From NCBI GenBank assembly GCA_964598255.1, contig CAZRBA010000117.1, positions 1 to 61,274 of the forward strand: a stretch of DNA of 61,274 nt, in the 5' to 3' direction. This stretch comes from Caldithrix sp964598255 (GTDB taxonomy: Bacteria; Calditrichota; Calditrichia; Calditrichales; Calditrichaceae). A program made the translations under genes and the position numbers. Under the pieces are notes generated by a model, which was not told where the DNA came from, did not search any database, and saw only the letters and a list, made by a program, of their open reading frames with translations. Numbering within the stretch: the first letter of the stretch is position 1; each line of letters opens with the position of its first letter. Of this stretch, positions 9,214-18,843 are shown piece by piece.

Positions 9214-9660
9214 TTAGAGTTCACCTTTGGGAATTTCGTTCATTAGTAACCAGTAAAGGCCCAGTTCACGAATAGCTTCTACAAATTGTTCAAAGTCAAC
9301 CGGTTTTACAATATAGCTATTTGCCCCCAAATCGTAACTTTTAATCAGATCGCTTTCCTGGCGCGAAGAAGTTAAAATAACCACAGGAATCCATTTGAAT
9401 TTTTCGTGCGATTTTATGGTTTTCAATACTTCCAGTCCGTTTATTTTCGGTAATTTTAAATCTAATAGAATAAGTTTTGGATGAATATCCCGCCGCGTTT
9501 CGTATTGGCCACGCATAAATAAAAAATCCAAAGCTTCTTCGCCGTCGGAAAGAACAACAACCTTGTTTAGTATTTTGTTTTTCCTTAAGGCACGTAATGT
9601 CAGCTCGACATCCGCCGGATTATCTTCGATGAGAATAATTTCCATGGCTAATTTACGCAT
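9214..9660 (-). CDS. Single-domain response regulator, Rcp1-like
   Basis: 148 residues made of one receiver domain and no output domain. Acidic pocket IEDNPAD (11-17), phosphoacceptor D67 in ILLDLKLP, T97 and K119 in YIVKPVDF are all present. The insertion FMRGQYETRRDIHPK between beta-2 and beta-3 is typical of the Rcp1 class, which pairs with phytochrome-type or multi-PAS/GAF kinases. It lies between a PAS/GAF kinase and a hybrid kinase that itself starts with a receiver, so it may shuttle phosphate between them. The first ATG (9660) follows AAGGAA; an ATG five codons later (9645) is possible. Confidence 0.9.
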   Translation of the reverse strand: MRKLAMEIILIEDNPADVELTLRALRKNKILNKVVVLSDGEEALDFLFMRGQYETRRDIHPKLILLDLKLPKINGLEVLKTIKSHEKFKWIPVVILTSSRQESDLIKSYDLGANSYIVKPVDFEQFVEAIRELGLYWLLMNEIPKGEL

Positions 9661-9940
9661 TCGTATTTTTTCCTTGTTTTCAGAGTTGTTATTTTCGACG
9701 AAATAATCGGAAAAATTAGAACGGTTTGCATTTATCGGCCAGGCTTGTATGCAAACTAATCAGTTAAACGGATTGTTTCCGCATGGCAAAAAGCCGATAT
9801 GGATTTACCGAAAAGGGCACAGAAGATGTTTCCTTGTAAAGGAATGGCGGGCTATTTTTAGGCAATCGCTCAGAAATTTTAGCCCATTCTTGTATTAAAT
9901 TACAACACCTGTATGGGGAAAAAAGTTCAAAAAAAGCATA

Positions 9941-12900
9941 TTATTTGGGTAATGAAAAATAAAAGGTAGCGCCTTTATCGGGTTCGGATTCGGCCCAAAC
10001 CCTTCCGCCGTGGCGTTTAATGATGCGTTGGACAATGGAAAGACCGACACCGGTGCCTTCGAATTCTTCCATGGAATGCAAACGTTGAAAAATTTGGAAC
10101 AATTTGTCGGCATATTTCATATCAAAGCCCACACCGTTATCTTTTACAAAATAAACGAGATATCCGCTCCGCACATAAAAGCCGATTTCAATGAAAGGTT
10201 TGGCTTTAGTTCGGGTAAATTTAAGGGCATTGCTTAATAAATTATTCCACACCTGACGCATTAACGTAGCATCGGCATGCGCTTCGGGCAAGGCATTCAG
10301 TTTAAATTGAATGCGCTTTCTTTGTTGTGCATCGGTTAATTCGTAATAAATGGCTTTGGCCAAATCGGTCATGTTAATTTGTGAGGGATTCATAATTTGC
10401 CTGCTGGTTCTGGAGAAGGCCAGAAGGTCATCGATTAATTGGCCCATTTGTTGGGTATTTTTACGAACAATACCGATTAAACGTTTGGCTTCGTCATCCA
10501 GTTTATTGGCATAATCTTCTGCTAATATGCGCGAAAAACCGTCAATAGCACGTAACGGGGCACGCAGGTCGTGTGAAACGGAATACGAAAACGATTCCAG
10601 TTCTTTATTGGCCTCCAGCAGTTCTGCCGTACGCCGGGCAATTCGTTCTTCCAATTCCGATTCGTGGCTTCTTAGTTCTTCGAGTAATAAAGCGTTTTGC
10701 AGGCCCAAAGCAGCTTCGTTAGCCAAGGTTTCGATAAAAGACTTTTGGTTAGCAAATTCGCGTTCGTTTAAAGAACCCAGGCCGATGACGCCCAACATTT
10801 GATTGCCTACGATTAAGGGAATGGCTGCCACGGAACGCAATCCCGATTTTTTACAGGCCGGAAGCGTGCATCGCTTGTCTTTAGTAATATTTTTGGAAAA
10901 GATCGTTTTGCCAAGTTTGGCCGCCTGACCGCAAATGCACTGACCTAATTTATTTTGACGAAGGGCGCTAATTTTCAAAGGCATCTTGTTAAAGTGATGC
11001 GCCAGAAGATCGAGTTTATTGCCTTTGCGAATAAAAAAGAAAACCGCATCGGGCACAAGGGCTTTATTTAAAATAACCGTCGTTTTTTGAGCCACTTGTC
11101 GAGCGGTTTGCGCTTCTGCCAAGGAGAGGCTTAAATCATAAATTTGTTGTAATTCGTGCAGGCTGTCTTCCAAAGCAAGGGCATGCTGTTCAATTGCTTC
11201 GTGGAGCCGGGTTTGTTCGATGGCAATGGCAATGGAATTAGCTACTTCGCGGGTAATTTGAATGTCAAAATCGGAAAACGCATGAGGCTTTTTCGAAGCC
11301 AAGTTTAATGAGCCCAACAGTTCTCCATGCGCCATTAAAGGAATGTTCAGAATGCTTTTTATCCCTTTTTGGGCCAGAACGGCTTTAACGCCCACGTATG
11401 TTTTGGTCAAATTAAGATTGTCGATTTTGACCACTTCATTTAGTCGAAGTTTGTGCCATTCGTTTAGCGTTTTATCGATTTTAATCGCCTTACCTTTGCC
11501 TATGGTTCGTTGTAAAAGGCCTTTGGAATAGACAATTCCCCGATCGGGATATTCGGTAAGAATTAAAATGCTAAGCCGCTCTGCCGGTATAAAAGCATGT
11601 AACTCTTTTAGAACGGCCTGCGAAATTTCGCTAATGGAACGGGCCTCCAGAACGGCTTTGTCCAGTTCGTGCAAAAGTTTAAGCCGCGCATGAGAGCGCC
11701 TTATTTCCTGTTCGGCGTTTTTTAAGCCGGTAATATCGGTGGTGGCAATAATGCCGATGTATTTGGACGAGGTTTGCTTTTGAGGGGGTTTGAGCAATAA
11801 TTTCAAATAAATGTACTTTACCTGACCATCTAAGGTGCGAATCCGTTCTTCACAGGTAAAAATTGTTTCGCCCTTGGCTAACGCCTCCATTTCATCTTTG
11901 AATACTTCGTAAAAATCTTCCGTAAAAAAACGCGGCAGATTCCGGATTACTTCTTCCTGACTTTGCGCGTGATGCAACTCGATTGCCGCCTTATTTACTC
12001 TTAAAATGCGGATGCGTTGTAATAATTGTTCGATTTCATTCGGATGGGCATCCAAATAAGCCCGCACGGACACACCGTTGGCTTTCTTTTTTAAAACTTC
12101 CAAATAAGCAAACATGTCGGTAAGATCTTCTTCCCAAAGCGCAACCGGCGAATTTTCGAACAGGGAACGGTATCGTTCTTCGCTTTCTTTTAGAGCCAAT
12201 TCGGTTTCTTTTAAATCGGTAATATCCAATACCGTGCCCACCGAGCGTAACGGCTTACCGGAGTTATCGTAATAGGTTTCGCATTGCTCCTGCATCCATT
12301 TTATGCGTCCGTCCGGTAACAGCAAACGATGTTCAACTTTGTAATGGGTGTGGTTGCGTACCGATTCCCTGTACATCCGATCGACCGTTTGCCGGTCATC
12401 CGGATGTACGGTTTGCAAAAAAGCCTCGTAAGTACCTTTGAATTGTTCCTTGGGAAGTTCGAACATGCGGTAAACTTCATCGGACCAAAATAATTCGTTG
12501 CGTGTTAAATCAAATTCCCAACTGCCGATACGGGCAATCCGTTGGGCATCATTTAGCATTTTTTCTTTGCGCCGAAGGGCATCTTCGATTTTCTGGCGGT
12601 CGGTAATGTCCTCACCGGAACTTAAAGTACCGGTAATGTGTCCCGATCCGTTACGCAATAAACTGTTTTGCCAGTGAATGATTTTTATTTGCCCATCTTT
12701 GGTGACTACCGGATTTTCGTAACTACCCACCTTTTGGGTTTCGCCATTCATTAATTGCTCGAAAACCCCGCGAATTTCATCTCGGACTGATGGTGGCAAA
12801 CAGGTCTCAAACCAGTTCTTGCCGATTAGTTCTCCCTCTCCGTAGCCAAGCAATCGATGTCCGCTATCATTGAGCATGGTAATGCGACCCTGAGAATCGA

Positions 12901-13381
12901 GTGCCAGGATTATTTCTGCTGAAATATTCAGGTGATGTTCCGCTGTTTCTTTGGCCTGTTTAAGAAAATCGTGATGTTGCATGTGCTTGCTGATATCACG
13001 GCAAACCGATAGTATCGCCTTTTGATCATTAAACCGAATGATGGTCGCGCTAATTTCCAAAGGAAGAATCGTTTTGGTTTTGCCAAAATGACGGGTTTCG
13101 AATAAAACGGGTTGACCTTGATTTAGTTGTTTTTTTAACGTTTCTGAAATTTTGGGACATTCTTCCGTTATATCGGCAAGGGTAAGACGGATGAATTCTT
13201 CCCGTGTGTATCCGTATCGATGGCAGGCAATTTGATTGACAGCCAGTATTTTTTCGCGTCCGTCTTTAAACGGCGTATGAATAAGGATGATATCCGGAAA
13301 GGAATCGTACCATTGATTAAAAATAGAATCGTTTAAGGATAAAATCTTGCCGCGATACTTGTTCCCAGAGATCTTTTCCAT
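9941..13381 (-). CDS. Multi-PAS/GAF sensor histidine kinase
   Basis: 1146 residues, soluble. Four PAS-like modules (about 20-130, 150-265, 275-395 and 405-560) are followed by two GAF domains (about 575-735 and 755-905), a coiled linker, HisKA with H937 in SVSHDLRAPLRA, and HATPase_c with DNGVGFD (about 1081-1087) and EGTGVGLS (about 1108-1115). The H-box SHDLRAPLRAIDGFS is characteristic of kinases that partner Rcp1-type receivers, and such a gene follows at 9660. The second GAF domain carries a four-Cys set (QCICG, then C and C in the CTLPAC segment), which could bind metal or act in redox sensing; that is inference. No chromophore cysteine of a phytochrome is evident. Confidence 0.9.
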   Translation of the reverse strand: MEKISGNKYRGKILSLNDSIFNQWYDSFPDIILIHTPFKDGREKILAVNQIACHRYGYTREEFIRLTLADITEECPKISETLKKQLNQGQPVLFETRHFGKTKTILPLEISATIIRFNDQKAILSVCRDISKHMQHHDFLKQAKETAEHHLNISAEIILALDSQGRITMLNDSGHRLLGYGEGELIGKNWFETCLPPSVRDEIRGVFEQLMNGETQKVGSYENPVVTKDGQIKIIHWQNSLLRNGSGHITGTLSSGEDITDRQKIEDALRRKEKMLNDAQRIARIGSWEFDLTRNELFWSDEVYRMFELPKEQFKGTYEAFLQTVHPDDRQTVDRMYRESVRNHTHYKVEHRLLLPDGRIKWMQEQCETYYDNSGKPLRSVGTVLDITDLKETELALKESEERYRSLFENSPVALWEEDLTDMFAYLEVLKKKANGVSVRAYLDAHPNEIEQLLQRIRILRVNKAAIELHHAQSQEEVIRNLPRFFTEDFYEVFKDEMEALAKGETIFTCEERIRTLDGQVKYIYLKLLLKPPQKQTSSKYIGIIATTDITGLKNAEQEIRRSHARLKLLHELDKAVLEARSISEISQAVLKELHAFIPAERLSILILTEYPDRGIVYSKGLLQRTIGKGKAIKIDKTLNEWHKLRLNEVVKIDNLNLTKTYVGVKAVLAQKGIKSILNIPLMAHGELLGSLNLASKKPHAFSDFDIQITREVANSIAIAIEQTRLHEAIEQHALALEDSLHELQQIYDLSLSLAEAQTARQVAQKTTVILNKALVPDAVFFFIRKGNKLDLLAHHFNKMPLKISALRQNKLGQCICGQAAKLGKTIFSKNITKDKRCTLPACKKSGLRSVAAIPLIVGNQMLGVIGLGSLNEREFANQKSFIETLANEAALGLQNALLLEELRSHESELEERIARRTAELLEANKELESFSYSVSHDLRAPLRAIDGFSRILAEDYANKLDDEAKRLIGIVRKNTQQMGQLIDDLLAFSRTSRQIMNPSQINMTDLAKAIYYELTDAQQRKRIQFKLNALPEAHADATLMRQVWNNLLSNALKFTRTKAKPFIEIGFYVRSGYLVYFVKDNGVGFDMKYADKLFQIFQRLHSMEEFEGTGVGLSIVQRIIKRHGGRVWAESEPDKGATFYFSLPK

Positions 13382-13715
13382 AATTAAGCTTTTGGTTTTT
13401 AGTTATTTTCGTTAAGAATAGTCGAACCTTCGTTAAAGAACTTTATGAAAAGATTTTTATCGGATCGGATGAATAAAAAGAACTGTTAACAGGCCAAGAA
13501 AAGGGAAACCGTAAAAAAGCTGTCCCAAATGCCGAGCGCACTCATTCGAATAGCAACATAAAAAAGAGCTTTTACGCTACCCAAAACCAATGTCCGTAGG
13601 TTGCAAAATCAATACAACGTGTGAATTTTCGCATTTAAGACAGCCTTGCAGATAAATTTTCTCCGTATTTATTGTTTGCGTCGGGCAATTTTAGAATTAA
13701 AAAAGATTGCCGGGT
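13382..13715. other. Intergenic region with long inverted repeat
   Basis: 334 bp between two minus-strand genes, with no plausible ORF. It contains 14-bp inverted arms, GCTGTCCCAAATGC at 13519-13532 and GCATTTAAGACAGC at 13631-13644, two mismatches apart and separated by 98 bp. This could be a small non-autonomous element or a decayed remnant of one. Confidence 0.5.
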
Positions 13716-14483
13716 TTAGCCATTGCGGTGCACAATCGTTCCCGATGCCTGAGCCGTGGGAAAGATGATAACATCTGCAATTTGCACGTGCGGGGGCCGG
13801 GTAACGATAAACAGGATCGTATCGGCAATATCCTCGGCGGTTAACGGTTTGAATCCTTTGTACACATTTTTAGCGCGTTCGATATCGCCCTTAAAGCGCA
13901 CAATACTAAATTCCGTTTCCACCATGCCCGGGTCAACGCTGGAAACCCGAACGGGCGTATCCACCAAATCGATACGCAAGCCTTTGGTCAAAGCATCCAC
14001 GGCATGTTTGGTGGCACAATAAACGTTTCCGCCGGGGTACACCTCGTGTCCGGCAATGGAACCGATGTTCACCACGTCACCGCGGCCGCGTTCCACCATT
14101 CCCGGAACTACGGCACGGGTAACGTAAAGCAGTCCTTTTACATTTGTGTCGATCATTTGTTCCCAATCGTCCACATCCGCTTCGTGAATTTTAGACAGTC
14201 CGCGGGCCAAACCGGCGTTGTTAATTAAAATATCGATATTTTGCCAAAATTGGGGCAATGCTGCCAAAGCCTTCATTACGGCTTGACGGTCCCGAACATC
14301 AAGGGTAAGCAGATGTACTTTTACATTAAATTGTTGTTTGATTTGTTCGCCTGTTTCCGCCAATTTTTCAGTCCGTCGTCCGCATAAAATGACGTTACAG
14401 CCATTGCTGGCCAGGGCAAATGCCGTGGCCTTGCCAATTCCGCTGGAAGCTCCCGTAATAAGAGCAATTTTCCCTTTAAGCAT
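13716..14483 (-). CDS. SDR-family oxidoreductase (YdfG/serine 3-dehydrogenase-like)
   Basis: 255 residues, a classical short-chain dehydrogenase. Nucleotide-binding TGASSGIG (10-17), R37-R38 favouring NADP, NNAG near 88-91, N114, S142, Y155 and K159 complete the N-S-Y-K tetrad. The tail FPTAQASGTIVHRNG matches the YdfG group, which oxidises 3-hydroxy acids and L-allo-threonine or serine with NADP. The exact substrate is not certain. It is transcribed alone on the minus strand, and its start (14483) is 290 bp from the divergent ECF sigma gene. Confidence 0.88.
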   Translation of the reverse strand: MLKGKIALITGASSGIGKATAFALASNGCNVILCGRRTEKLAETGEQIKQQFNVKVHLLTLDVRDRQAVMKALAALPQFWQNIDILINNAGLARGLSKIHEADVDDWEQMIDTNVKGLLYVTRAVVPGMVERGRGDVVNIGSIAGHEVYPGGNVYCATKHAVDALTKGLRIDLVDTPVRVSSVDPGMVETEFSIVRFKGDIERAKNVYKGFKPLTAEDIADTILFIVTRPPHVQIADVIIFPTAQASGTIVHRNG

Positions 14484-14773
14484 AACAAACTCCTTTTAAT
14501 CTGGATTTTTAATTTGATTTTTGCGATTTTTTTACGGATTTCCGTACGATTCTACAAAAAGAAATTACAAAAAAATAAAATTACCATGCGAAATTTTTTT
14601 AAAGGATGTTTTGCCAATCGGGGAATATTTTGTAATTTAGACCTGATGCCAAGGGAAAAGGGAAGGCCCGTATTAATAAACGGTTTTAATTCGTACATCG
14701 ATTGTATGGGTTAAACGATTTTGATGAAGTTGAATAATTGCCGGGATGATTTGTATTTAAGAGGTAGTAATTT

Positions 14774-15331
14774 GTGAACGCAGAAATTTCGGACAAAGAA
14801 GCAATCGAAGCGTGCTTAAACGGCAAAAAGGAAATGTACCGACATATTGTAGAGCGGTACAAAGAGCGGGCGTTTTATTTGGCCCTGATGTTTACTAAAA
14901 ATCGCGAAGATGCTTTGGATTTGTCACAAGAAGCATTTTATCGTGCCTATCGTTCCTTGAAAGACTACAATCCGTCCCGGCCGTTTTACAGTTGGTTCTA
15001 TCGCATTTTGAAAAATTTGTGCATCAATTTTGTGAATCATCACAAACGATTGGTGCGTATGGATGATTATACGGAAACCACAACACCAGATTTGGGAGAA
15101 CAACCCGACGAACTTTTTGAAAAGGATGAACGCACGTCCCTTGTTTGGCAAGCGCTGAAACAATTGGACGCTAAGGATCGTGAAATTATTTTATTGAAAG
15201 AATTTAATGATTTTTCCTATAAGGAAATGGCCGATGTGCTTAATGTCCCCATTGGTAGCGTAATGTCCCGGCTTTATTATGCGCGTAAACGATTGGTGAA
15301 AATTTTGCAAAATTTAAAAGGAGACCTATGA
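14774..15331 (+). CDS. ECF-type RNA polymerase sigma factor
   Basis: 185 residues. Region 2 (about 22-95) includes DALDLSQEAFYRAYRSL and the promoter-melting segment PFYSWFYRILKNLCIN. Region 4 (about 125-180) has LDAKDREIILLKEFNDFSY and the recognition-helix segment VPIGSVMSRLYYARKRL. Extra sigma domains are absent, as expected for the RpoE/SigW-like group. GTG start at 14774 with AAGAGGT upstream. Its stop overlaps the start of the zinc-finger anti-sigma gene (ATGA), the usual layout for a regulated ECF pair, so the anti-sigma factor probably holds it inactive until a signal arrives. Confidence 0.95.
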   Translation: MNAEISDKEAIEACLNGKKEMYRHIVERYKERAFYLALMFTKNREDALDLSQEAFYRAYRSLKDYNPSRPFYSWFYRILKNLCINFVNHHKRLVRMDDYTETTTPDLGEQPDELFEKDERTSLVWQALKQLDAKDREIILLKEFNDFSYKEMADVLNVPIGSVMSRLYYARKRLVKILQNLKGDL

Positions 15332-15774
15332 AGTGTGAACAAGCCCGCTTGTTGATGACGGGCTATTTGGACGGGGAATTAAACGAGGAGGAAATTGTTG
15401 CGTTACGGCAGCATCTGAAAACCTGTACGAAATGCCGCGCCGAATGGGAAATGTTTAAAAAATTAAAGGAGGAGACTTCCCAAATGAAATTTAAACCTTT
15501 CCCCGAAATGTTTTGGGACGATTATTGGGAAAATGTTTACAATCGCATCGAGCGGGGAATCGGCTGGATTTTTTTTAGTGTGGGTGCCATTATTTTATTG
15601 GCATACGGGGCCTTTGAGTTGTTCGAAAATTTCTTCATGAATCCCAAAGAACCGTTAATAGAAAAAGTGGGGTTTGGATTTTTCCTTTTGGGGTTTATTA
15701 TCGTTTTCGTTTCCGTACTTAGAGAAAAATTAATGATCCGAAAGGTCGATAAATACAGGAGGGTTAAACGGTGA
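15328..15774 (+). CDS. Zinc-finger anti-sigma factor, membrane-bound
   Basis: 148 residues. The N-terminal anti-sigma zinc-finger (ZAS) segment contains H29, C33 and C36 (H-x3-C-x2-C in HLKTCTKC) with C3 as the likely fourth ligand; this domain clamps its cognate ECF sigma factor. Two membrane helices follow at about 78-100 and 114-132, with a basic tail KVDKYRRVKR. Only a short loop lies between the helices, so there is little room for a periplasmic sensor domain; the signal may act in the membrane or through redox/zinc at the finger. Starts overlap on both sides (ATGA upstream, GTGA downstream), tying it to sigma and the UPF0145 gene. Confidence 0.92.
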   Translation: MKCEQARLLMTGYLDGELNEEEIVALRQHLKTCTKCRAEWEMFKKLKEETSQMKFKPFPEMFWDDYWENVYNRIERGIGWIFFSVGAIILLAYGAFELFENFFMNPKEPLIEKVGFGFFLLGFIIVFVSVLREKLMIRKVDKYRRVKR

Positions 15775-16094
15775 TTATTTCGACAACGGATTCTATTCCT
15801 GGTAATGAAATTTCCGAAGTGCTGGGTTTGGTTAAAGGTAATACCATCCGTGCCCGTAATGTGGGCCGCGATATTTTGGCTGTGCTTAAAGGTTTTATCG
15901 GCGGAGAAATTGAAGAGTATACCAAGCTAATGGCCGAAGCCAGAGAACAAGCTCTGGATCGGATGAAAGAAATGGCCGAAGAATTGGGTGCGGATGCAGT
16001 GGTGAACGTTCGGTTTGCCACTTCCTACATTATGTCCAGTGCAGCGGAAATTTTGGTGTACGGTACTGCGGTCAAATTAAAAGCCATGTCGTAA
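15771..16094 (+). CDS. UPF0145 (YbjQ-like) protein
   Basis: 107 residues, the normal length for UPF0145 (DUF74). Family landmarks are visible: the TTDSIPG start, VRGxxxRARNVGRD-like segment at about 22-34, the Gly-Gly-Glu turn FIGGEIEEYTKLM and ELGADAVVNVRFATS. Structures of this family are pentamers with a Dodecin-like look; the function is unknown, with heavy-metal binding suggested. The GTG start overlaps the anti-sigma stop (GTGA) after an AGGAGGG site, so it is translated as part of the sigma/anti-sigma operon and may belong to that stress response. Confidence 0.92.
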   Translation: MIISTTDSIPGNEISEVLGLVKGNTIRARNVGRDILAVLKGFIGGEIEEYTKLMAEAREQALDRMKEMAEELGADAVVNVRFATSYIMSSAAEILVYGTAVKLKAMS

Positions 16095-16253
16095 TAATGC
16101 CGTTAAAAATGCCGACAAATCGAATGCATTTGGCGGAGGCTTATAGCCGATTATACTTATTGTCTTGTATGAACTTTTTTCTGGTTGCATTCCAACCGCA
16201 ATTTGGCTAATTTTTGCCGTTAAAATTACAAAATAACCACAGGAAATGCGTTA

Positions 16254-17399
16254 TTGAAAGCCACACCAAAGCCTCGCGTTTACATTGTTACGATTTCCGA
16301 TTTGCGCTACGAAGCCAATATTTATCGTAAGGCAAAAACCTTGTTGCAGGCTGGTTTTGAAGTGCACCTTTTGGCGGCTTTTCATCCCAGGCTAAATGTG
16401 CGGCCTTGGCAAGGGATTAAACTTAAGCGCCTAAAACTGCCTGCCGGGCCTACGTTTTGGCGGTTTTTTATTTTTATCATCAAAAGCTTTTTAAACCTGC
16501 GTAATGAAAAAGCAGATTTGTTTATTGCCTATGATTATTTACCCCTGCTACCTTTACGCCTAAAGGCCTTTTTTTTTGACTGTACCTACATTTACGATAG
16601 TGTGGAACTGCTTGCCGGCTTAAATTCTTTGGTTCACCGCCCACTACGGCAAAAATTTTGGCTGTATTACGAACGATTCGGCCTGCAAAAATGCCGAGCG
16701 GCATTTACCGTATGCCAGTCGGATGCACAAGCATTGCAACAACTTTATCCAAAACTGAATGTGGTCGGTTTTGTGCGCAATATTCCGGAATACCGGCCGA
16801 GACCAAAATCGGACTTTTTAAGACGAAAATACGGCATAGCGCCAGAAAATAAGATCGGTATTTATCAGGGAATGATCTTTAAAGGTCGCGGACTGCTCGA
16901 AATTTTAAAGGCTTGTCGCCAAGTGGAAAATCTTACGCTGGTTTTGGTTGGCGATGGCCCTTTGTTACGCGAATTAAAAAAAACAGCCCGAACTTTTGGT
17001 ATGGAGCATCGCGTTGTTTTTACCGGCCTGGTTCCCTTTGATGAACTATACCGATTTACCGCTTCGGCCGATTTTGGCTTTACGGTTATTTCGGGTAAGG
17101 GATTAAGCTATTTTCATGCTTTACCTAATAAATTATTTGAATACATTCAGGCCGAAATTCCTGTAATCGGCAGTAATTACCCGGAAATCAGACGTATTAT
17201 TGAGCACGAACGGATCGGGTTTGCCGTAAATCCGTCCGATATTGATGAAATTCGCCAGGCTGTTTTAAAGATGATGGACCAGCGCGTATACGCTGGCTTT
17301 AAAGAACGCTTAAAAGCCATTTCCAGAAAATACACCTGGCAGGAGGAATCGACAAAATATTTGCGTTATATTAAAGATGCAACGGATGCCAACAGGTAA
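16254..17399 (+). CDS. Glycosyltransferase family 4
   Basis: 381 residues with a GT-B layout. The N-terminal acceptor half starts with RVYIVTISDLRYEANIYRKA. The C-terminal half has YQGMIFKGRGLLEILKAC, LVLVGDGPL, the VVFTGLVPFDELYRF segment and the sugar-nucleotide site LPNKLFEYIQAEIPVIGS with the EIRRII Glu. Such enzymes add sugars to lipid-linked or surface glycans at the cytoplasmic face of the membrane. The TTG start follows AGGAAA. It converges with a flippase and a FemAB-like gene (34 bp between stops), suggesting a small polysaccharide locus. Donor and acceptor are not readable. Confidence 0.88.
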   Translation: MKATPKPRVYIVTISDLRYEANIYRKAKTLLQAGFEVHLLAAFHPRLNVRPWQGIKLKRLKLPAGPTFWRFFIFIIKSFLNLRNEKADLFIAYDYLPLLPLRLKAFFFDCTYIYDSVELLAGLNSLVHRPLRQKFWLYYERFGLQKCRAAFTVCQSDAQALQQLYPKLNVVGFVRNIPEYRPRPKSDFLRRKYGIAPENKIGIYQGMIFKGRGLLEILKACRQVENLTLVLVGDGPLLRELKKTARTFGMEHRVVFTGLVPFDELYRFTASADFGFTVISGKGLSYFHALPNKLFEYIQAEIPVIGSNYPEIRRIIEHERIGFAVNPSDIDEIRQAVLKMMDQRVYAGFKERLKAISRKYTWQEESTKYLRYIKDATDANR

Positions 17400-17433
17400 G
17401 CGAAATGGCATTACAGCCCAAAAGAAAAATCGT

Positions 17434-18831
17434 TTAAGAACGCGAATTACCGATCAGATGTGGTAATAAAGCGTTGGTTCGTAATTCCCGAAACGCAATT
17501 GCCACAAATAGCAAAAAACCTACCCAAACGGGTAAGCTGGTAAACAAAAGGAGGCCCGGAGCCGTTATTAGCAAAACGTTAAAGGCAATGGCGGCCAAAT
17601 AAGAAGAACGCACAAAGCGACGTAAATATAAAAGCAGCAAGCCCCAGATAAATAAAAAACTAATACCGGTTACGATTGCCGCGGAAAGAATACCGTAACG
17701 AGGAATCAAAATAATATTTAAGGCGATGTTTAGCAGCAATGCTGCGGCCGAAATTCCTACCAATGCACGGTTACGGTTTTTTAAAATTAACCAGCCGTCA
17801 ATGGTGTGTACGTGTCCGTAAATAATGTAGCTTAAACCAACGATATTTAAAACCGTCAAGCTTGCCTCGAATCCGCTGGGGACCAGTACATTTTTGAACA
17901 AATGAAAAATGAATACGATTAACCAGAAAATAGTGGCGCAGCTTAAGGCGATAAGGCTGCCGTAAGCCCGTAAGTGTTTAATTAAATACGATTCACCCGA
18001 GGCGTAAATACGGGGGAGCCATACGTTGTTGGTAATGGTAACGAACAATAAAATTACCGCACCGAAGCGGTACCCGTAATTGTAAATTCCGGTTAGCCGT
18101 AATCCCAAAAAATATTTGATGATGTAATGGTCGCTTTGGTAAAGCAGGTAGGTAATAAGTGTTACCAGCATTAAAGGAAAACCCGTACGCAACAGTTTGA
18201 GTAAAAGTTTGGGATCAAAACCGGTTTTTAATGCCAACCGCCAGTATTTTACGTTAATGAGGTAAATAAAAACATTAGAGATGACAATGGCATAAAAAAA
18301 GGCCTTTAGTCCGCATCCGGCATACAAACCGATTAAAAAAACAAGAAAAAATAATGTTTGCCCCGTCACATTGGTAAGCAAATAATTTTTACTTTGTTTG
18401 CGCGCACTGAAAAAAGTAATCAATAAGGTCGATAACGCATTGAGCAAAACAAATACGGGAAGCCAATAAAAAGGAAACACATTATTGGCTTCGAAAAACA
18501 ATGCGTTAAGGAATTTATTGGCGGATAGGGTAACCACAAAAACAATGCCGAAAACGAATAGTACAAAATAAAACGAGCTGCCCAGGGCTTTGTAAGAGAA
18601 CGGTTCTTTGCCTTCGGGAACAAAGCGAAAAACGGCTTGCTCCAAGCCTAAAAGCAGAATGGTGGCCCCTAAGGTAATGTAAAGACGGTAAAGCGCGTAC
18701 AAACCGAAATCTTGCGAAGATAATACCCGAGCCGCATAGGGGAGCAATAAAAAAGGTAACAGACGTGTTACCCCGCCAGAGAATAAGTATTGAAGCAAAT
18801 CTTTAAAACTTTGAGAAAAGCGTGTTTTCAT
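17434..18831 (-). CDS. Polysaccharide flippase (Wzx/MOP family)
   Basis: 465 residues, almost entirely hydrophobic, with about 12-14 predicted membrane helices. The start FSGGVTRLLPFLLLPYAARV and the SQDFGLYALYRLYITLGATIL segment are typical of RfbX/Wzx exporters in the MOP superfamily, which move undecaprenyl-linked glycans across the inner membrane. The start lies 12 bp after the stop of the FemAB-like gene, so the two are co-transcribed. It converges on the GT4 gene. Confidence 0.88.
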   Translation of the reverse strand: MKTRFSQSFKDLLQYLFSGGVTRLLPFLLLPYAARVLSSQDFGLYALYRLYITLGATILLLGLEQAVFRFVPEGKEPFSYKALGSSFYFVLFVFGIVFVVTLSANKFLNALFFEANNVFPFYWLPVFVLLNALSTLLITFFSARKQSKNYLLTNVTGQTLFFLVFLIGLYAGCGLKAFFYAIVISNVFIYLINVKYWRLALKTGFDPKLLLKLLRTGFPLMLVTLITYLLYQSDHYIIKYFLGLRLTGIYNYGYRFGAVILLFVTITNNVWLPRIYASGESYLIKHLRAYGSLIALSCATIFWLIVFIFHLFKNVLVPSGFEASLTVLNIVGLSYIIYGHVHTIDGWLILKNRNRALVGISAAALLLNIALNIILIPRYGILSAAIVTGISFLFIWGLLLLYLRRFVRSSYLAAIAFNVLLITAPGLLLFTSLPVWVGFLLFVAIAFRELRTNALLPHLIGNSRS

Positions 18832-18843
18832 AGCCCCATCCGT

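Noticed and set aside
14514..14714. 66-residue frame between the SDR and ECF sigma genes
   Set aside because: AT-rich divergent promoter region, no ribosome site and no recognisable protein.
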